From: Alloascoidea africana | Taxonomy: Eukaryota; Ascomycota; Alloascoideomycetes; Alloascoideales; Alloascoideaceae | Assembly (NCBI GenBank): GCA_030581615.1 | Contig: JAKTTT010000050.1 | Location: 1 to 64,000, forward strand | Direction: 5' to 3' | DNA: 64,000 nucleotides | In this document: one piece after another, positions 34,601-44,475 of the stretch | How positions within the stretch are numbered: the first letter of the stretch is position 1 | Layout: each line of letters opens with the position of its first letter | The notes under the pieces: generated by a model | What the model saw: the letters and a program-made list of their open reading frames with translations, nothing else | Told to the model about the DNA's origin: nothing | Databases searched by the model: none | Translations under genes and position numbers: made by a program

Positions 34601-36697
34601 GTATCTCTTGGGTGAGTCGATAAGCAGAACTTTAATCAAGAGTAGCGCGCCGAGCAGTAGAGAATATGTTTGCACCTCGGGAGATATTTCAGAAACGCCC
34701 GAACTTTTCTTCAACTTGCCTTTTCTTATAACCGATTTACATTGAATAATAATTGCTGTGAGTAAATTAACAATTTCAAGACTTCGGGGGATGCCTTCAA
34801 AGACGCTAGAGTCCAAAAGGCAAATAGACCTTAATAAAGCAATCAAGACACGTCGTCTAATTTCAAAATCAACAGTCGCAGAATAGGTATCCAGGAAAAT
34901 GGGAAATGTATAACTGATGAATTTTTGTACGCCTTGTTTAACCTTCTCATTCTCGTACAATTGTAGTCTTTTGCCATTTAGGGTATCTTCTTCTGGTGAT
35001 GATGATCTCAAGAGTTTGGAAACAGTTTCGCCTACATGGTCAGTAAGAGGTAAAAGTAAGCACGAAATATTAAGATTCTCCAGGATCAAGTCATTAGGGG
35101 CCGCCATGATAGCCTGTATGCCAACCTTATGGAGATCATCTGTACTAGAATTATTGGCATAATTTAACAATGAAGTACAAATAAGCTCTCCAACATTGCA
35201 GGAACAAAGAATTTCAGTTGACAAAGCAGGTGACCCCTTAGAAACCATTGCCAGTATTGATATTAATTTCAAAGCAGTTGAAAAATCCACAGATTGTGTA
35301 GAAAAGCCATTGTGGGATTTGCTCCTCGAAAAACTAACAGTTGCAACATTTGAAATTCTTAGTAGTAGCTTGGTTGAAATGAGCTCCTCTAAAAAGTTTG
35401 AATTTTTCCTAAAACTCTCCACGATTCGAGATATAGCCAGCCAGGCATGTTCTATCACAACCGAGTCACTTTGATCATTGCAAGCAATTCCTTCCAGCAC
35501 AGGGAATATGTCCCGGACTGCGGGGAAAGATGATTCTTTGATAAACCGGCAGCAGTTTGCAGCAGTCATCATTGCTTTTCGTTGAGTGTGGATCGTGAAA
35601 AAATCCAGGTATTGAAGACAAGCACCCAAACCTCCTTTGGATAATACTTTTCGTCCAGAAACTCTTGATATAAGCTCCATTGCGAGTAGAGCCTGTTCAG
35701 CTAAATCAATGTACTGCAAGTTGAACAACTTGGCTTGCAACGCCTCGATGGCGCCGGCGCTGATTACGTTCCTTGCAAAATCAATGTCGAGTTCTAACAA
35801 ATTGTGAAGACAGCGGCAACATACAACTTGAACATCCACATGATCCTCGAGCATAGGATCATCCAGGATGTTAACTAAAATCCTGCAAGTCCTCGACACC
35901 GGAAAAGTTCGGTTTGCAAGGACAGAGGTCATCATCAGAAGCGAATCGCTCAACTCCCTTAAATTGTCCAGTAAAGCGAAAGGATCGCTGTGATCAGAAA
36001 TATCAGTCAGCAAAACTGAAATACGGGGCATCCCGTTCAAATCCTGTAAAGCTCCAAACCTTGGAAATACCGTGGTCAGATCCACTCCAGCATTTTGAAG
36101 TCTTGAGTGACTCAAAAAGTCATCACCCTCATCACTATGATGGGAATTATGTGTGTTTGTAATCCTAGAGTTTTCATTAAGACGGCTATTGGGAAATGGT
36201 TCCTCTTCTTCTTCTTCGTCTTGGTTCATGTCTTCTCCAGCCTCAGTATGAGAACGAGACAGGTCTGTGCCCAGTCCTTCTACGGATTGCATCATGTCAT
36301 CTTGCTCTTCTGAATTCTCATGTTCCTCATGTTCCGATAAATTTGAATCCCGCTCCTCGTTTCTCATGTTTCTTTTGGCTTCTTTTCTTTGTTGGCCAAT
36401 TTGTGATAACCGGTAGAGGCTGTCGATTTCGTCATCATTTTCCTCGCTATCACTGCTGCGGTTTCCTGTCACAAAACCAGTGTCCTTTACATTAGACTTT
36501 TGTATTTTTGAGCCGCTCGGAGATGGGTTTTTGTTACCATCTGTTGCGAAGGAAGGAGACTGGTCAGCATCGCTCATGATTGCATCTTCCTTTTCAGCCT
36601 GAACGTAACGTGTGCGGTTTAATCTAGATTTTGAGGTCGATGCCCGGTTTCCGCCTTTACTGGTCTTCTGACGAGGTGATCCCGGATTCTTCTGCAT
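31673..36697 (-). CDS. UFD4: HECT E3 ubiquitin ligase (Ufd4/TRIP12 family)
   Basis: An intronless 1674-residue protein. The basic and acidic low-complexity N-terminus (about 1-200) is followed by an armadillo-like helical region (from FGALQDLNGMPRISVLLTD) as in Ufd4/TRIP12. A run of Asp/Glu follows at about 755-825, encoded by a GAT/GAA microsatellite at 34250-34400. The HECT domain fills roughly the last 380 residues: FNEVGTGLGPTLEFYASVS, then the catalytic loop LPSVMTCANYLKLP with Cys1641, and the C-terminus NEGLGAFLLS. Ufd4 adds ubiquitin chains to N-terminal-ubiquitin fusions and cooperates with Ubr1. It is longer than S. cerevisiae Ufd4 (1483), mainly through the acidic and N-terminal tracts. 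It diverges from MRT4. Confidence 0.9.
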   Translation of the reverse strand: MQKNPGSPRQKTSKGGNRASTSKSRLNRTRYVQAEKEDAIMSDADQSPSFATDGNKNPSPSGSKIQKSNVKDTGFVTGNRSSDSEENDDEIDSLYRLSQIGQQRKEAKRNMRNEERDSNLSEHEEHENSEEQDDMMQSVEGLGTDLSRSHTEAGEDMNQDEEEEEEPFPNSRLNENSRITNTHNSHHSDEGDDFLSHSRLQNAGVDLTTVFPRFGALQDLNGMPRISVLLTDISDHSDPFALLDNLRELSDSLLMMTSVLANRTFPVSRTCRILVNILDDPMLEDHVDVQVVCCRCLHNLLELDIDFARNVISAGAIEALQAKLFNLQYIDLAEQALLAMELISRVSGRKVLSKGGLGACLQYLDFFTIHTQRKAMMTAANCCRFIKESSFPAVRDIFPVLEGIACNDQSDSVVIEHAWLAISRIVESFRKNSNFLEELISTKLLLRISNVATVSFSRSKSHNGFSTQSVDFSTALKLISILAMVSKGSPALSTEILCSCNVGELICTSLLNYANNSSTDDLHKVGIQAIMAAPNDLILENLNISCLLLPLTDHVGETVSKLLRSSSPEEDTLNGKRLQLYENEKVKQGVQKFISYTFPIFLDTYSATVDFEIRRRVLIALLRSICLLDSSVFEGIPRSLEIVNLLTAIIIQCKSVIRKGKLKKSSGVSEISPEVQTYSLLLGALLLIKVLLIDSPKRYGIKFEREGIIHEISSIIDLVQTETLDANENSKYKVEGAVDENGKKLERSSTIVSNEDDDANEDGDEDDEENSDEEDEDEGQDEDEDEDDEDEDEDEDEEDEDEDEDDDEDDDDDDDMESRTSEYPPYGTHAVIESLEKSVIELSKEILEKFNKLKEDHSGVFNDQNIYIKLKRLVSRMKSENSIQEWSSIFNDLASTYFSSSSQGAISSFELINSGLSQALINTLRGSEEVRRAFIETFYRDTAKSRDTFLPVESLINSLQEALSRAESFDITTSGYPYSRSSSNSHGAALMAKQIKIRLEYEKSTDEEAPNFPENYTTLMISVHAIATLRSVNNFIKARIMLMNKLNKRFVGPSNDLEDEEMGEEGLFRNIGSSQSTDDDWHIEFCINGDEVPSETTIYGTVHTALQNRLGFVDTRKIWTETHTIKFRRAPGRTASTDVKRSLRDDPMYTVGVEEEEEAIGDPVTLSILQNLNVLHEINLRAREEFFGPVISESKFLNSKLTAKLNRQLEEPLVIASGTLPTWSVYIASHFPFLFPLETRISFLRSTSFGYSRLIQRWEASNEENENRSQSNAPQLGNLIRQKVRISRNQLLQSAIKVMELYGAHPNMLEIEYFNEVGTGLGPTLEFYASVSKEFCRRKLKLWREEDHEAGEYVFNPNGLFPAPLVGRKSQNDNAKRIILLFKILGKFIARSLLDNRIVDFNFNPLFFEMAHASVAGLPIPGTLEMVKRVDRSLYKSLVFLNRYVIEKKRLEALGQEASDSTVLVDNVSLSSMTISFSLPGSDISLKSRNGDSDVNISNVEEYLDLAIDKVAGSGVQKQITAFHEGFSLVFPYSAMASFYPSELVQFFGLGEEDWSVECLSSVIKADHGYTQESESIRNFIKIMSEFSKEERRKFLQFVSGSPKLPIGGFKALKPQFTVVRKDSDEENLTSDDYLPSVMTCANYLKLPNYSSKEKMKSRIVQAMNEGLGAFLLS

Positions 36698-37278
36698 TGG
36701 AAAAAAAAAAAAAAGAGTGCGGTGAGGAGTGGAAGGTAAGAAGAGTTGGAAGTGTGTAGGGTGGCGGCTTGAGTTGGATAAGGGGACCTTTCAGCTGGAT
36801 GGGATTGAATAGCGGGTAACGCCTGTAGGGGCTTTTAGCAAAATGCTACACAGTCCAGCAGCAATAACACTAAAGTCAAAAAAGGGAAATTCCAGGCTGG
36901 TGCAAAAAACACTGGGGTCTTGCTCCAACAAAGCATCTATACCGAGGAGAGCTCACAGTCAATGCTGTCTAAACTGTTCTGGTTGAGACTACTATTAATT
37001 ACAGCTCACCTTCTTTTCCTCGCAGAAGAAGCCCAGAGTCCAGTTGTTCGCCGGGTAACGTTTGGTGACGTTGTTTTTTGCCAGGCTGCATCATTTCCCT
37101 TTTGGTCTATGCGCATACGACTACCTATTTTGGAGTCGTGCATCATCTTTTAGTTATGGCCGGGTACATCCAATCTGGGGCATCTGAAGAGTTGACCCTC
37201 CCATAGCCCATCTACTGGTGAAAAAAAAAAAAATTGGTGCTGCTTCCAACACATATTCTAGCTTTTTAAACAATAAAG
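36698..37278. promoter_or_regulatory. bidirectional promoter region of UFD4 and MRT4
   Basis: 580 bp separate the two divergent start codons. A poly-A run just upstream of the UFD4 ATG and another near 37219-37233 (GTGAAA followed by an A-tract, close to an RRPE-like element) are typical nucleosome-free features. RRPE elements mark ribosome-biogenesis genes such as MRT4; the match here is loose. Confidence 0.4.
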
Positions 37279-38047
37279 ATGCCCAAATCAAAGAGATCTA
37301 AGCTTGGTAAGTACGAAACTGGAAATTATCTTATCCGAGTGGTTTGCAGTCCATGGCTAACAGATTTTGTATATAGTGACGTTGGCCCAGACTGATAGAA
37401 AAGGAAGAGAAAGTAAAGAAAGACTTTTCGATAATGTCAGATCGGCACTAGATACATACAAATATGTCTGGGTATTCCAGTTAGAGAACTCAAGAACGAA
37501 CATTCTTCAGGAAATTCGAAATGATTGGAAGGGGAGCAAAATTATTCTAGGGAAAAGAAAAGTTTTAGAGAAAGCTCTAGGCACTTCAAGGGAAGATGAG
37601 TATAAAGAGAACATTCACAAGCTTGTGCAGTGGACGAAAGGTTCTGTTGGTTTATTGTTTACAGATGAAGACGTTGAAACGGTCATAGCTTACTTCAAAG
37701 CATTCAGGAAAGTGGATTTTGCTAGGGCAAAGGCAGTTTCTCCCATTACTTTCACAATACCTGCAGGAATCGTCTATTCAAGAGGAGGACAGATTCCTAT
37801 TGAGGACGATGTTCCTATGAGCCATTCTGTAGAAGAGAACCTGCGAAATCAACTAAAGGTGCCAACTCGCATGAAAAATGGAAAGATTGTCTTGGATCAA
37901 GAATATAAAGTGTGTAATGAGGGCGACACCTTAGATGTTCGTCAGGCCTTGATTCTCAAGAGGTTTGGCGTCGCCTGTTCCGAATTTACTGTTCATTTGG
38001 TGGGGTATTATCATGGCGAAAATGCTACTTGTTCTAAGTTGGATTAA
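37279..38047 (+). CDS. MRT4: ribosome assembly factor Mrt4 (P0 paralogue)
   Basis: Two exons, 37279-37306 and 37377-38047, encode 232 residues. The 28-nt first exon gives MPKSKRSKL and joins at G|TG across a 70-nt intron (GTAAGT donor, GCTAAC branch site, TATATAG acceptor). The protein is collinear with S. cerevisiae Mrt4: LVTLAQTD, YVWVFQLENSRT, GKRKVLEKALG, GLLFTDEDV, TFTIPAGIVYSRGGQIP, LDVRQALILKRFG. Mrt4 is the nucleolar placeholder that occupies the stalk site on pre-60S particles before uL10/P0 replaces it, released with Yvh1. Length matches the family (236). Confidence 0.95.
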
Positions 38048-38678
38048 ATCAAGCATCTTTAATATACAGTAGTTTCTTAGGAAGTCGTTTTCTCGGTGAA
38101 TTAATGTACAACATATATGTTATCGTTTTTTTATACATTAGTCTTGGAGCGAATCCATCCTGATGGACGTTTAGCATTATAAAAACCAAATGCACCCTAC
38201 GCATCTTCCATGTTCCCCATCGCAGTTGTAAATACCAGTTAAAGGGTAGGGAAATGTTTTGTTTTAAACGTCTCTGCCTTTTGTTTGAAGGATGTGCGTT
38301 TATCAATCTCAGAGCTTGAGCGACTGAATTGGAATGTAGAAACCCAAGATCATTTTCGACAAAATCAACGACCAGGAAATTATTAGATTTCTGGAAACCT
38401 ACACTGAGTCAAGTAAATGTATAAGAGACCCCCAAATATCAGCATCTCCTGTTGAACTCATTGCCATTTGAGACCGCTACTTTGGGACTAAGAAATTCTA
38501 ACTATCTTTAATGCATGCAAAATATCAACCATATATTATATATCCTAATTTGGAGTACTTCTGATATACAGTATTTAAAAACGAGAGAGATTTCATCAGC
38601 CTCGTTGCTACTGTCACAGACAGACTTGAAGTGATTATCTACCGGTGGTAAAAAACAGTTGCTTGTAACATGATTAAT
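38048..38678. other. convergent intergenic region MRT4/DID4
   Basis: This 630-bp stretch lies between two 3' ends. It is AT-rich with several TATATA/TACATA-like segments that may serve as yeast 3'-end-forming efficiency elements. No gene is supported. Confidence 0.55.
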
Positions 38679-39356
38679 CTATCTCCGAAGACTATCTAAT
38701 CGAGCTTGTAAATCATCATCAGGGTCACCACCACCTCCTCCTCCAACAGCTTGTGCAATTTTGTTTTCCGATATCTGATTACTCTGGAAACCTTCTGGCG
38801 CTTCGCCCAACTTCTGATTCATATCGATGCCAATCTCATCCAACACTTGATTGATTATTTCTTCGCTTTCTTCCTCCTCATCCAGTTCATCTCCCATTGC
38901 ATCATCGATAGCATCGTCCATCATTTCTTGTCTTTGATCCATAATGTCATTCTGCTTCTCAAACTCCATGGCAATCCTTTGTAGCGATGGCAAATTCATG
39001 CTCTTATTCATAGAAGACAAAAGTCTTGTGGCGCCGTTCATGCTTTGAACCATTTGCTCATTGCTTCTAACGGCTTGGATTCTTAACGAGATAGCCTGGA
39101 GTTGCGTCTTCATCTGATAAAACTTTTGTATGTAATTCCTTGTTCTTACAAGATCCTTTGCCTGAATCTTACAAGCTCCCATTTGACCAGCTTTAGCCGA
39201 CTTCTTTATATCACTGATTAGCTTCTTTTCTTGTTGTTCCAACTTTTGACGTTCGCGATCCAATTCTCGCTGAGTCCTTTCTAATGCCCTTTGGTGCTTT
39301 CGCAATCTTTCTTGTGGGGTTAGGCGTCGGCCAAAAGCCCATTCAAAAAGCTGCAT
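38679..39356 (-). CDS. DID4: ESCRT-III subunit Vps2/Did4
   Basis: The 225-residue intronless protein matches S. cerevisiae Did4/Vps2 (232) nearly end to end: LFEWAFG...TPQERLRKHQRALERTQRELDRE, KKSAKAGQMGACKIQAKDLVRTRNY, QAISLRIQAVRS, MEFEKQNDIMDQRQEMMDDAID. The N-terminal half is the basic helical hairpin of ESCRT-III. The C-terminal half is acidic (DELDEEEESEE) and ends in the MIT-interacting motif DDLQARLDSLRR that recruits the Vps4 ATPase. It acts with Vps24 and Snf7 in multivesicular-body scission on endosomes. A polyglycine run near residue 205 is the main local oddity. It is divergent from MRP17 over about 390 bp. Confidence 0.95.
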   Translation of the reverse strand: MQLFEWAFGRRLTPQERLRKHQRALERTQRELDRERQKLEQQEKKLISDIKKSAKAGQMGACKIQAKDLVRTRNYIQKFYQMKTQLQAISLRIQAVRSNEQMVQSMNGATRLLSSMNKSMNLPSLQRIAMEFEKQNDIMDQRQEMMDDAIDDAMGDELDEEEESEEIINQVLDEIGIDMNQKLGEAPEGFQSNQISENKIAQAVGGGGGGDPDDDLQARLDSLRR

Positions 39357-39748
39357 TGGAAATGTCTATGCGATCGAATTGGCGGTGGGTGCCGGCTATT
39401 GGTGTTTGCCTCACAACTCCCCAGGTATAGAGACCAGATTCTTTGTCCAGGGAGTTGAGTTGAGCACAAACCAATACACCTCTACACCTGTTTGAGGAAG
39501 ATGTGAGAAACATGAATGATGTCAAGCAACAGGCAGACATTTTGGATATTTGGCCAAGTACGCTTGATTATATAGATCCTCATTCATTTAGATCTCGATT
39601 TCTCTAATCTCCGTTTGATTTTCTACATAGAACATGGGTTGCAAGTAATAAATCGCAATAATTGAAGATATGATCACGTGTTTTCTTAACAACCTTTCCT
39701 CAAACTTTCACTGGACAAGAGTTTCTTCTCAAAGCCATCCGAACAAAA
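39357..39748. promoter_or_regulatory. divergent promoter of DID4 and MRP17
   Basis: 392 bp separate the two start codons, so the two promoters share this space. I see no strong specific element; several short A/T runs are present. Confidence 0.5.
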
Positions 39749-40188
39749 ATGCTCTACGAATTGGTCGGAATAGCGCGGGTGAATTATAGAAAAGCTGGAG
39801 AAATAGGGAGCAAAGCTATTCAAGAGAATCACGATGCGAAGGAGTGAGTAACCACTTGGGACTTTTTTTGTCATTCCGCAACATTAAAACATGAGATCCT
39901 AACTCGATCTTCAGGGTTTTGAGAACCATAGGACGAATGATAATCACAAATCGTGGAGTGGTTAGAAAAGTTCACTATTTGGATAAGCGGCCACTGCCTA
40001 AGGTTACAAAGAAAGATGGGGAGTCTCACTTTGAAGGTCATCATTTTCTACTGCAGTTTGATTCTAGCCCAGCTGTTCAGTCAGAAATATACAGAGCGAT
40101 GCAGATTGACCCTCGAGTTTTAAGAGCTACTGTTCTAAACATTGCTGGTAATGATCTCACAGCAAAGGCTTCTATTGATCTGTACTAG
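39749..40188 (+). CDS. MRP17: mitochondrial ribosomal protein bS6m (Mrp17)
   Basis: Two exons, 39749-39843 and 39915-40188, encode 122 residues; the 71-nt intron has a GTGAGT donor, CCTAAC branch site and TTCAG acceptor. The product aligns with S. cerevisiae Mrp17 (131): MLYELVGIARV, IGRMIITNRGVVR, LPKVTKKDGESHFEGHHFL, FDSSPAVQSEI, DPRVLRATV. It is the S6 protein of the mitoribosomal small subunit. As in the S. cerevisiae protein, no long cleavable presequence is visible. The C-terminal tail is shorter. It lies just upstream of MRP4, another small-subunit protein, on the same strand. Confidence 0.92.
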
Positions 40189-40679
40189 ACGTGGCTCAGT
40201 TTCGATTATGGATGAAATAGAAAGGGAACGGGAGTTAAGGATTCAAATGTAAATAGCAGAAGGAATTGTTCATTATTTCAACAAACTCCTGGAGGTTGTT
40301 TAACCAGATAACATGTTATTTGATATACAGAAACTATTTCACAATTCTAGAAGATACTTAAAAGTAGGATGGTTCCAATTTCTCCTGTTTACACAACTCA
40401 CACTACATATTCGAGTTTTGAAATGCTTACCACATAAAGATATGACATTTATTTGGTCAAATTATGGATAATAGTGTATATGCTTGCAATTTATAAATCA
40501 GAACTAAACTTCTCTTTAATTTGTATCCATCCTTCCAATGCTATATATCCTCTGACAAAAAATATGTGGTCCATGGTTTACACAGTGTGCGTAATTGTCA
40601 GCTCGACTTGACCAAAAACAAAAGTTCCAAACCATTGAATTTGCACGCTTTTGAACGGTTGGGCGCTCTCGACTGGAAA
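40189..40679. other. intergenic between MRP17 and MRP4
   Basis: About 490 bp, AT-rich, holding the MRP17 terminator and the MRP4 promoter. No gene or RNA feature is evident. Confidence 0.6.
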
Positions 40680-42159
40680 ATGAAGTCAGTATTTGGTTCA
40701 AGATTGTGTAAGTAGCTCTTCAACTGAAGCGTTCTGTTGTCTATGGTTTTTGGTTTTGTTCATAGGTGATTCGTCTCTCACTTGTATCTGTCCAACCAGG
40801 ACAGTTACGTTTTTTTTCGTTCTTTTCGTCCCCTTCAGTTCCGTTTATTTCGTAAGCTAATGAAATCAATTTTTGATAGTGAACCCTGTGAAAAGGCATG
40901 CATTTTCTGGTGGATTTCAACTCCCAGTGAGAAACTTTTCAAGCTCCGGGTACTTTCTGAACGAGAACAAGCCTATTGTACCAGGAACCACAACCACCAC
41001 TTTGGAAAATCAAAGCCGAGAAGAATCTCCTGATAAACAAACAACCACTGAATACTCTTCAGAAGGAGAAACAATCAAATTCAGTGAGAGATCTAGTGAA
41101 AAGGGGTCGTTTGCAAATGAGGAAACTCTAGACAACTCACTATCCGATAGCGAATCTGATGTCTTTGAGGACATTGATATTTCAAATCCTCCTTCTATCC
41201 CACAATCTCCCGTGATCAAGGCCGAATTGAAAGGACTTTTAGCCGATTTTTCTCAAACCTTAGCAAATGAAAGCTCTTTGAGGACATCCCCAGAGGCCCT
41301 CAGCACCGGAACACATACCAAGTTTCCTTACTTAATAAAGACTAGAGGAGACCAAAAGTATAGTTCTCAGGAATTGCACTTGAGGCAGGCTCACCATGCT
41401 AAGACAACTGGCCACTTGGGATCAAGACTCTCATCTGTGTACAAGCCTTTTACAAACCTCACACGACCAAGACAACCAAATAATGTCACTATTGCTTCTT
41501 TACTCGCATGTGGTGCTCACTTGGGTCATCACAGATCGTTATGGAGACCAAGCACACAACCTTTTATCTATGGTATTCACAACGATATCCATATAATTGA
41601 TCTTGAGAAAACGGTTTCCTATTTACGGAGAGCTGCTAAGGTTGTGGAAGGTATTGCCGAAAAGGGAGGAATCGTTCTGTATGTCGGCACGAGAAAGCGT
41701 CAGCAGAGGTCAGTTGAAGAGGCAGCGAAACGGTCAGGAGGGTACTATATCCATCAGCGATGGATTCCTGGAACTCTAACCAACTGTATCCAGATCAGCG
41801 GACAGTGGAAAAGACAGGAAGTGGACATGGGAGACATTCCAACTGGGTGCGAACTAGATTCAAAAAAGCAGAATGGGCTTCTCAAGCCAGACGTGATTGT
41901 GTTTTTGAACCCATTAGAGAACAGAATTGCATTGTCTGAAGCGACGAAAGCACGCATACCTACAATTGGTATCATCGACACCGATTCGGAGCCTTCTTTA
42001 GTCACCTATCCTATCCCTGCTAATGACGACTCTCTACGCACTACAGAGTTCATAGTTGGCGTGCTTTCAAGAGCCGGAGCGCTAGGAAAAGAGACGAGGA
42101 TCAAAAAATTTCAACAGTATAATGAAAGCTTGAAGCAAAGCATGGAATTACAGGGTTAA
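40680..42159 (+). CDS. MRP4: mitochondrial ribosomal protein uS2m (Mrp4)
   Basis: Two exons, 40680-40707 and 40880-42159, encode 435 residues. The long frame has no ATG at its 5' end; a 28-nt exon MKSVFGSRL joined at T|TG across a 172-nt intron (GTAAGT donor, GCTAAT branch site, GATAG acceptor) supplies it. The joined N-terminus, with Arg/Lys and Ser/Phe but no early acids, is a good mitochondrial targeting sequence. A Ser/Glu-rich linker to about residue 200 precedes the uS2 domain: ASLLACGAHLGHHRSLWRP, GIHNDIHIIDLEKTVSYLRR, LYVGTRK, RWIPGTLTN, PDVIVFLNP, IPTIGIIDTDSEP. It belongs to the mitoribosomal small subunit. The exon-1 call rests on splice signals and targeting character. Confidence 0.9.
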
Positions 42160-42489
42160 CAATTGTGAGATTATACCCCGTCTTTTGTGTTTGTAAATAG
42201 ATTAGAATTCAATCTTCTATTTGGAATGAAAAACCTATATATACAATGTATAAACGTCTGTCAAACTACTAATTGTGTTAAGAAGGCTATGATATATCTG
42301 GGGCTCGAAACCTCTTGAGAAACCGCCAAGTGGGCGATGCTTCCATCTAAAAGCGTGCTGTGAAGTTCACACTCCATCCCCCCTTGATCAGCCCTATAAA
42401 ACACACTTTCCCTAGCTGTGTTCATTTGATTTCGGCGACACTTTATCCTTGGTTTTCGGTATAGTCCCGCTCATTCTCTTCCATCCGCC
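42160..42489. other. intergenic between MRP4 and HSE1
   Basis: About 330 bp containing the end of MRP4 transcription and the HSE1 promoter, the latter pyrimidine-rich near 42420-42485. Nothing else is apparent. Confidence 0.6.
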
Positions 42490-44475
42490 ATGTCTATCGA
42501 ATCCAGCATCAGTATGTCTTTGTCGAACCAGACCTACCCATTGTAGATCCCTCTCCCACTCTCTTAGCTCGCCACTCTAACTTTTCTCTCTTTGTAGCCA
42601 CTGCAACAGATGAATCTCTCACTGATGATAACTGGGAGTACCTTCTCGATGCGTGCGACCAAGTATCTAATAATCCTGATAATGGGTATAGACATTTTGA
42701 GAAGATCAGGCACAAGTTCCAATTCTAATCATCACTTGCACTCGACTCTAGACCAACAGAAGCCATTGAAAGTATTGAACAGAGATTAACAACTACAAAT
42801 GCAAATGTATTATTACGGACATTATCTGTAAGTCGGTGTCTCTTTTTTGATGTGCAATCTTGGAATTAACACTAAAGCATTTTAGCTAATTGTTGCGCTT
42901 GCTGAGAATTGCGGTCTTCCAATGCAAAAGCAGATCGCAGACAAGGGCTTCACGGCCATTTTGCTAAATCTATCGATTGATCACGATATTGCGGAGCCTG
43001 TCAAAATGCGAACAGTAGAAGTTATTACCCAATTGAGAGACTCGTTCAAGCATATTAATGACCCAGCGTTAAAGCCAATGGAAGACGCTTATCAGGCCCT
43101 TCAGAAGAAGTTTATGGCTCCTGTGAAGCCATTGAAACAAGAAATCACTGACAATGATCGGCTTAGAGAGGAGGAAGAGTTGAAAGCTGCTTTAGAGCTC
43201 TCACGGGCCGAATTTGAGCGCTCACAGCATAGAGCCAAGCCTGTAAAACAGGAAACGCCTGTTGAGCCTGCCGTTCCAGTGGAGGCGACTTCCTCCCAAA
43301 ATGCTCATTTTTCTGGTGGTGATTCTAGTGGCATATCATTGAACTTGAACCAGGCTCAACCTCCACAAGCACTACCCCAAGGGCAGGGCCAGGGTCAGGC
43401 ACAGACACAAGCCCAGACACAACCATCAACACAGCCACAGGCACATTCTCAGTCCCAGCCATTGACTCAAACGCAATCTGAAAGCAGTGTAGCGACAACA
43501 GCCTCCCAAGATGCTGCCAAGCCTGTTTCAGAAGCTGCTCCAGGTGAAGGTACTACGGCAGCCACTGTTAGCCGAGTCCGGGCACTATACGACCTTGTGT
43601 CATATGAGCCAGAAGAGCTTTCATTTCAAAAGGGAGACGTGATTACAGTTCTCGAAAGCGTTTACCGAGATTGGTGGAGAGGCTCTCTACGGGGTCAAAT
43701 CGGGATATTCCCCTTGAACTATGTCACGCCGCTAAAAGATCCAACTCTGGAAGAGATTCAAAGGGAGGCGCAACAGGAGGTTGAGATTACCCGAGAGTCC
43801 CGCAACATTGAAAAGCTATTGGCACTATTGAACAGCGTTAACTCCCGTGGTGGGAATGATATTCTGAATCTGGCCCAGAATGAACAGATTCAAGCCTTGT
43901 ACAACTCAATCGCACCCCTGAGGCCTAAATTGGGATCTTTGGTCGAATCCTATGCCCAAAAGAAGGATGATCTTCTTCTTTTGAACGATAAACTTGCCGA
44001 GTCAGAGAGACTGTATAATGATTTAATGGACGCTTCTCTGGCCAAATATACCCAAAAGCAGCAGCAGCAGCAACAACAACAACAACAACAACAACAGTCG
44101 CAAAATCAACGACCTCAACAGGTACCAACTCAAGCACTTTCACAAAAACCTCAACAACAACATCAGCCTCAACAACCGCAGCAAATGGCAGGTCACCACA
44201 CTGGTGGCGGGCTTTATGGCAGACCGCCACAGTCTGAAGCGCCAATTTCAGTCGTTCCCTATCCAACTGAAGGCGCTACTAACATAATGCCCCAAAAAAC
44301 GGGGCCCTCTCCTTATCCCATCCACAACCTACCCTTGCCAGACTCTTTCCCATACGCTAGACAAGAGAGCTCGGGGTCGCAACCCCAACTTTCACAATCC
44401 CAACCAAAACCGCATGGCTCCCAAACACAGTCACCGTATCCGGGCTTTAATCCTGACTTTGCTCGGTCGCAGTAA
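42490..44475 (+). CDS. HSE1: ESCRT-0 subunit Hse1 (STAM family)
   Basis: Four exons, 42490-42511, 42598-42685, 42752-42827 and 42886-44475, encode 591 residues. Three introns of 86, 66 and 58 nt interrupt the VHS domain (1 to about 135: DDNWEYLLDACDQV, VLLRTLSLIVALAENCG). The UIM is at 157-172 (EEELKAALELSRAEF), binding ubiquitin on cargo. The SH3 domain is at 293-345 (RALYDLVSYEPEELSF, WWRGSLRGQIGIFPLNYVTP), which recruits Hua1/Rsp5 or deubiquitinases. A GAT-like helical region and a Gln-rich tail follow, the latter with a CAG/CAA run at 44059-44097. With Vps27 it captures ubiquitinated membrane proteins on endosomes. S. cerevisiae Hse1 is 452 residues; the extra length is Gln/Pro-rich. The second donor, GTATAG, is weak, so that intron may splice inefficiently. 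Confidence 0.93.
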
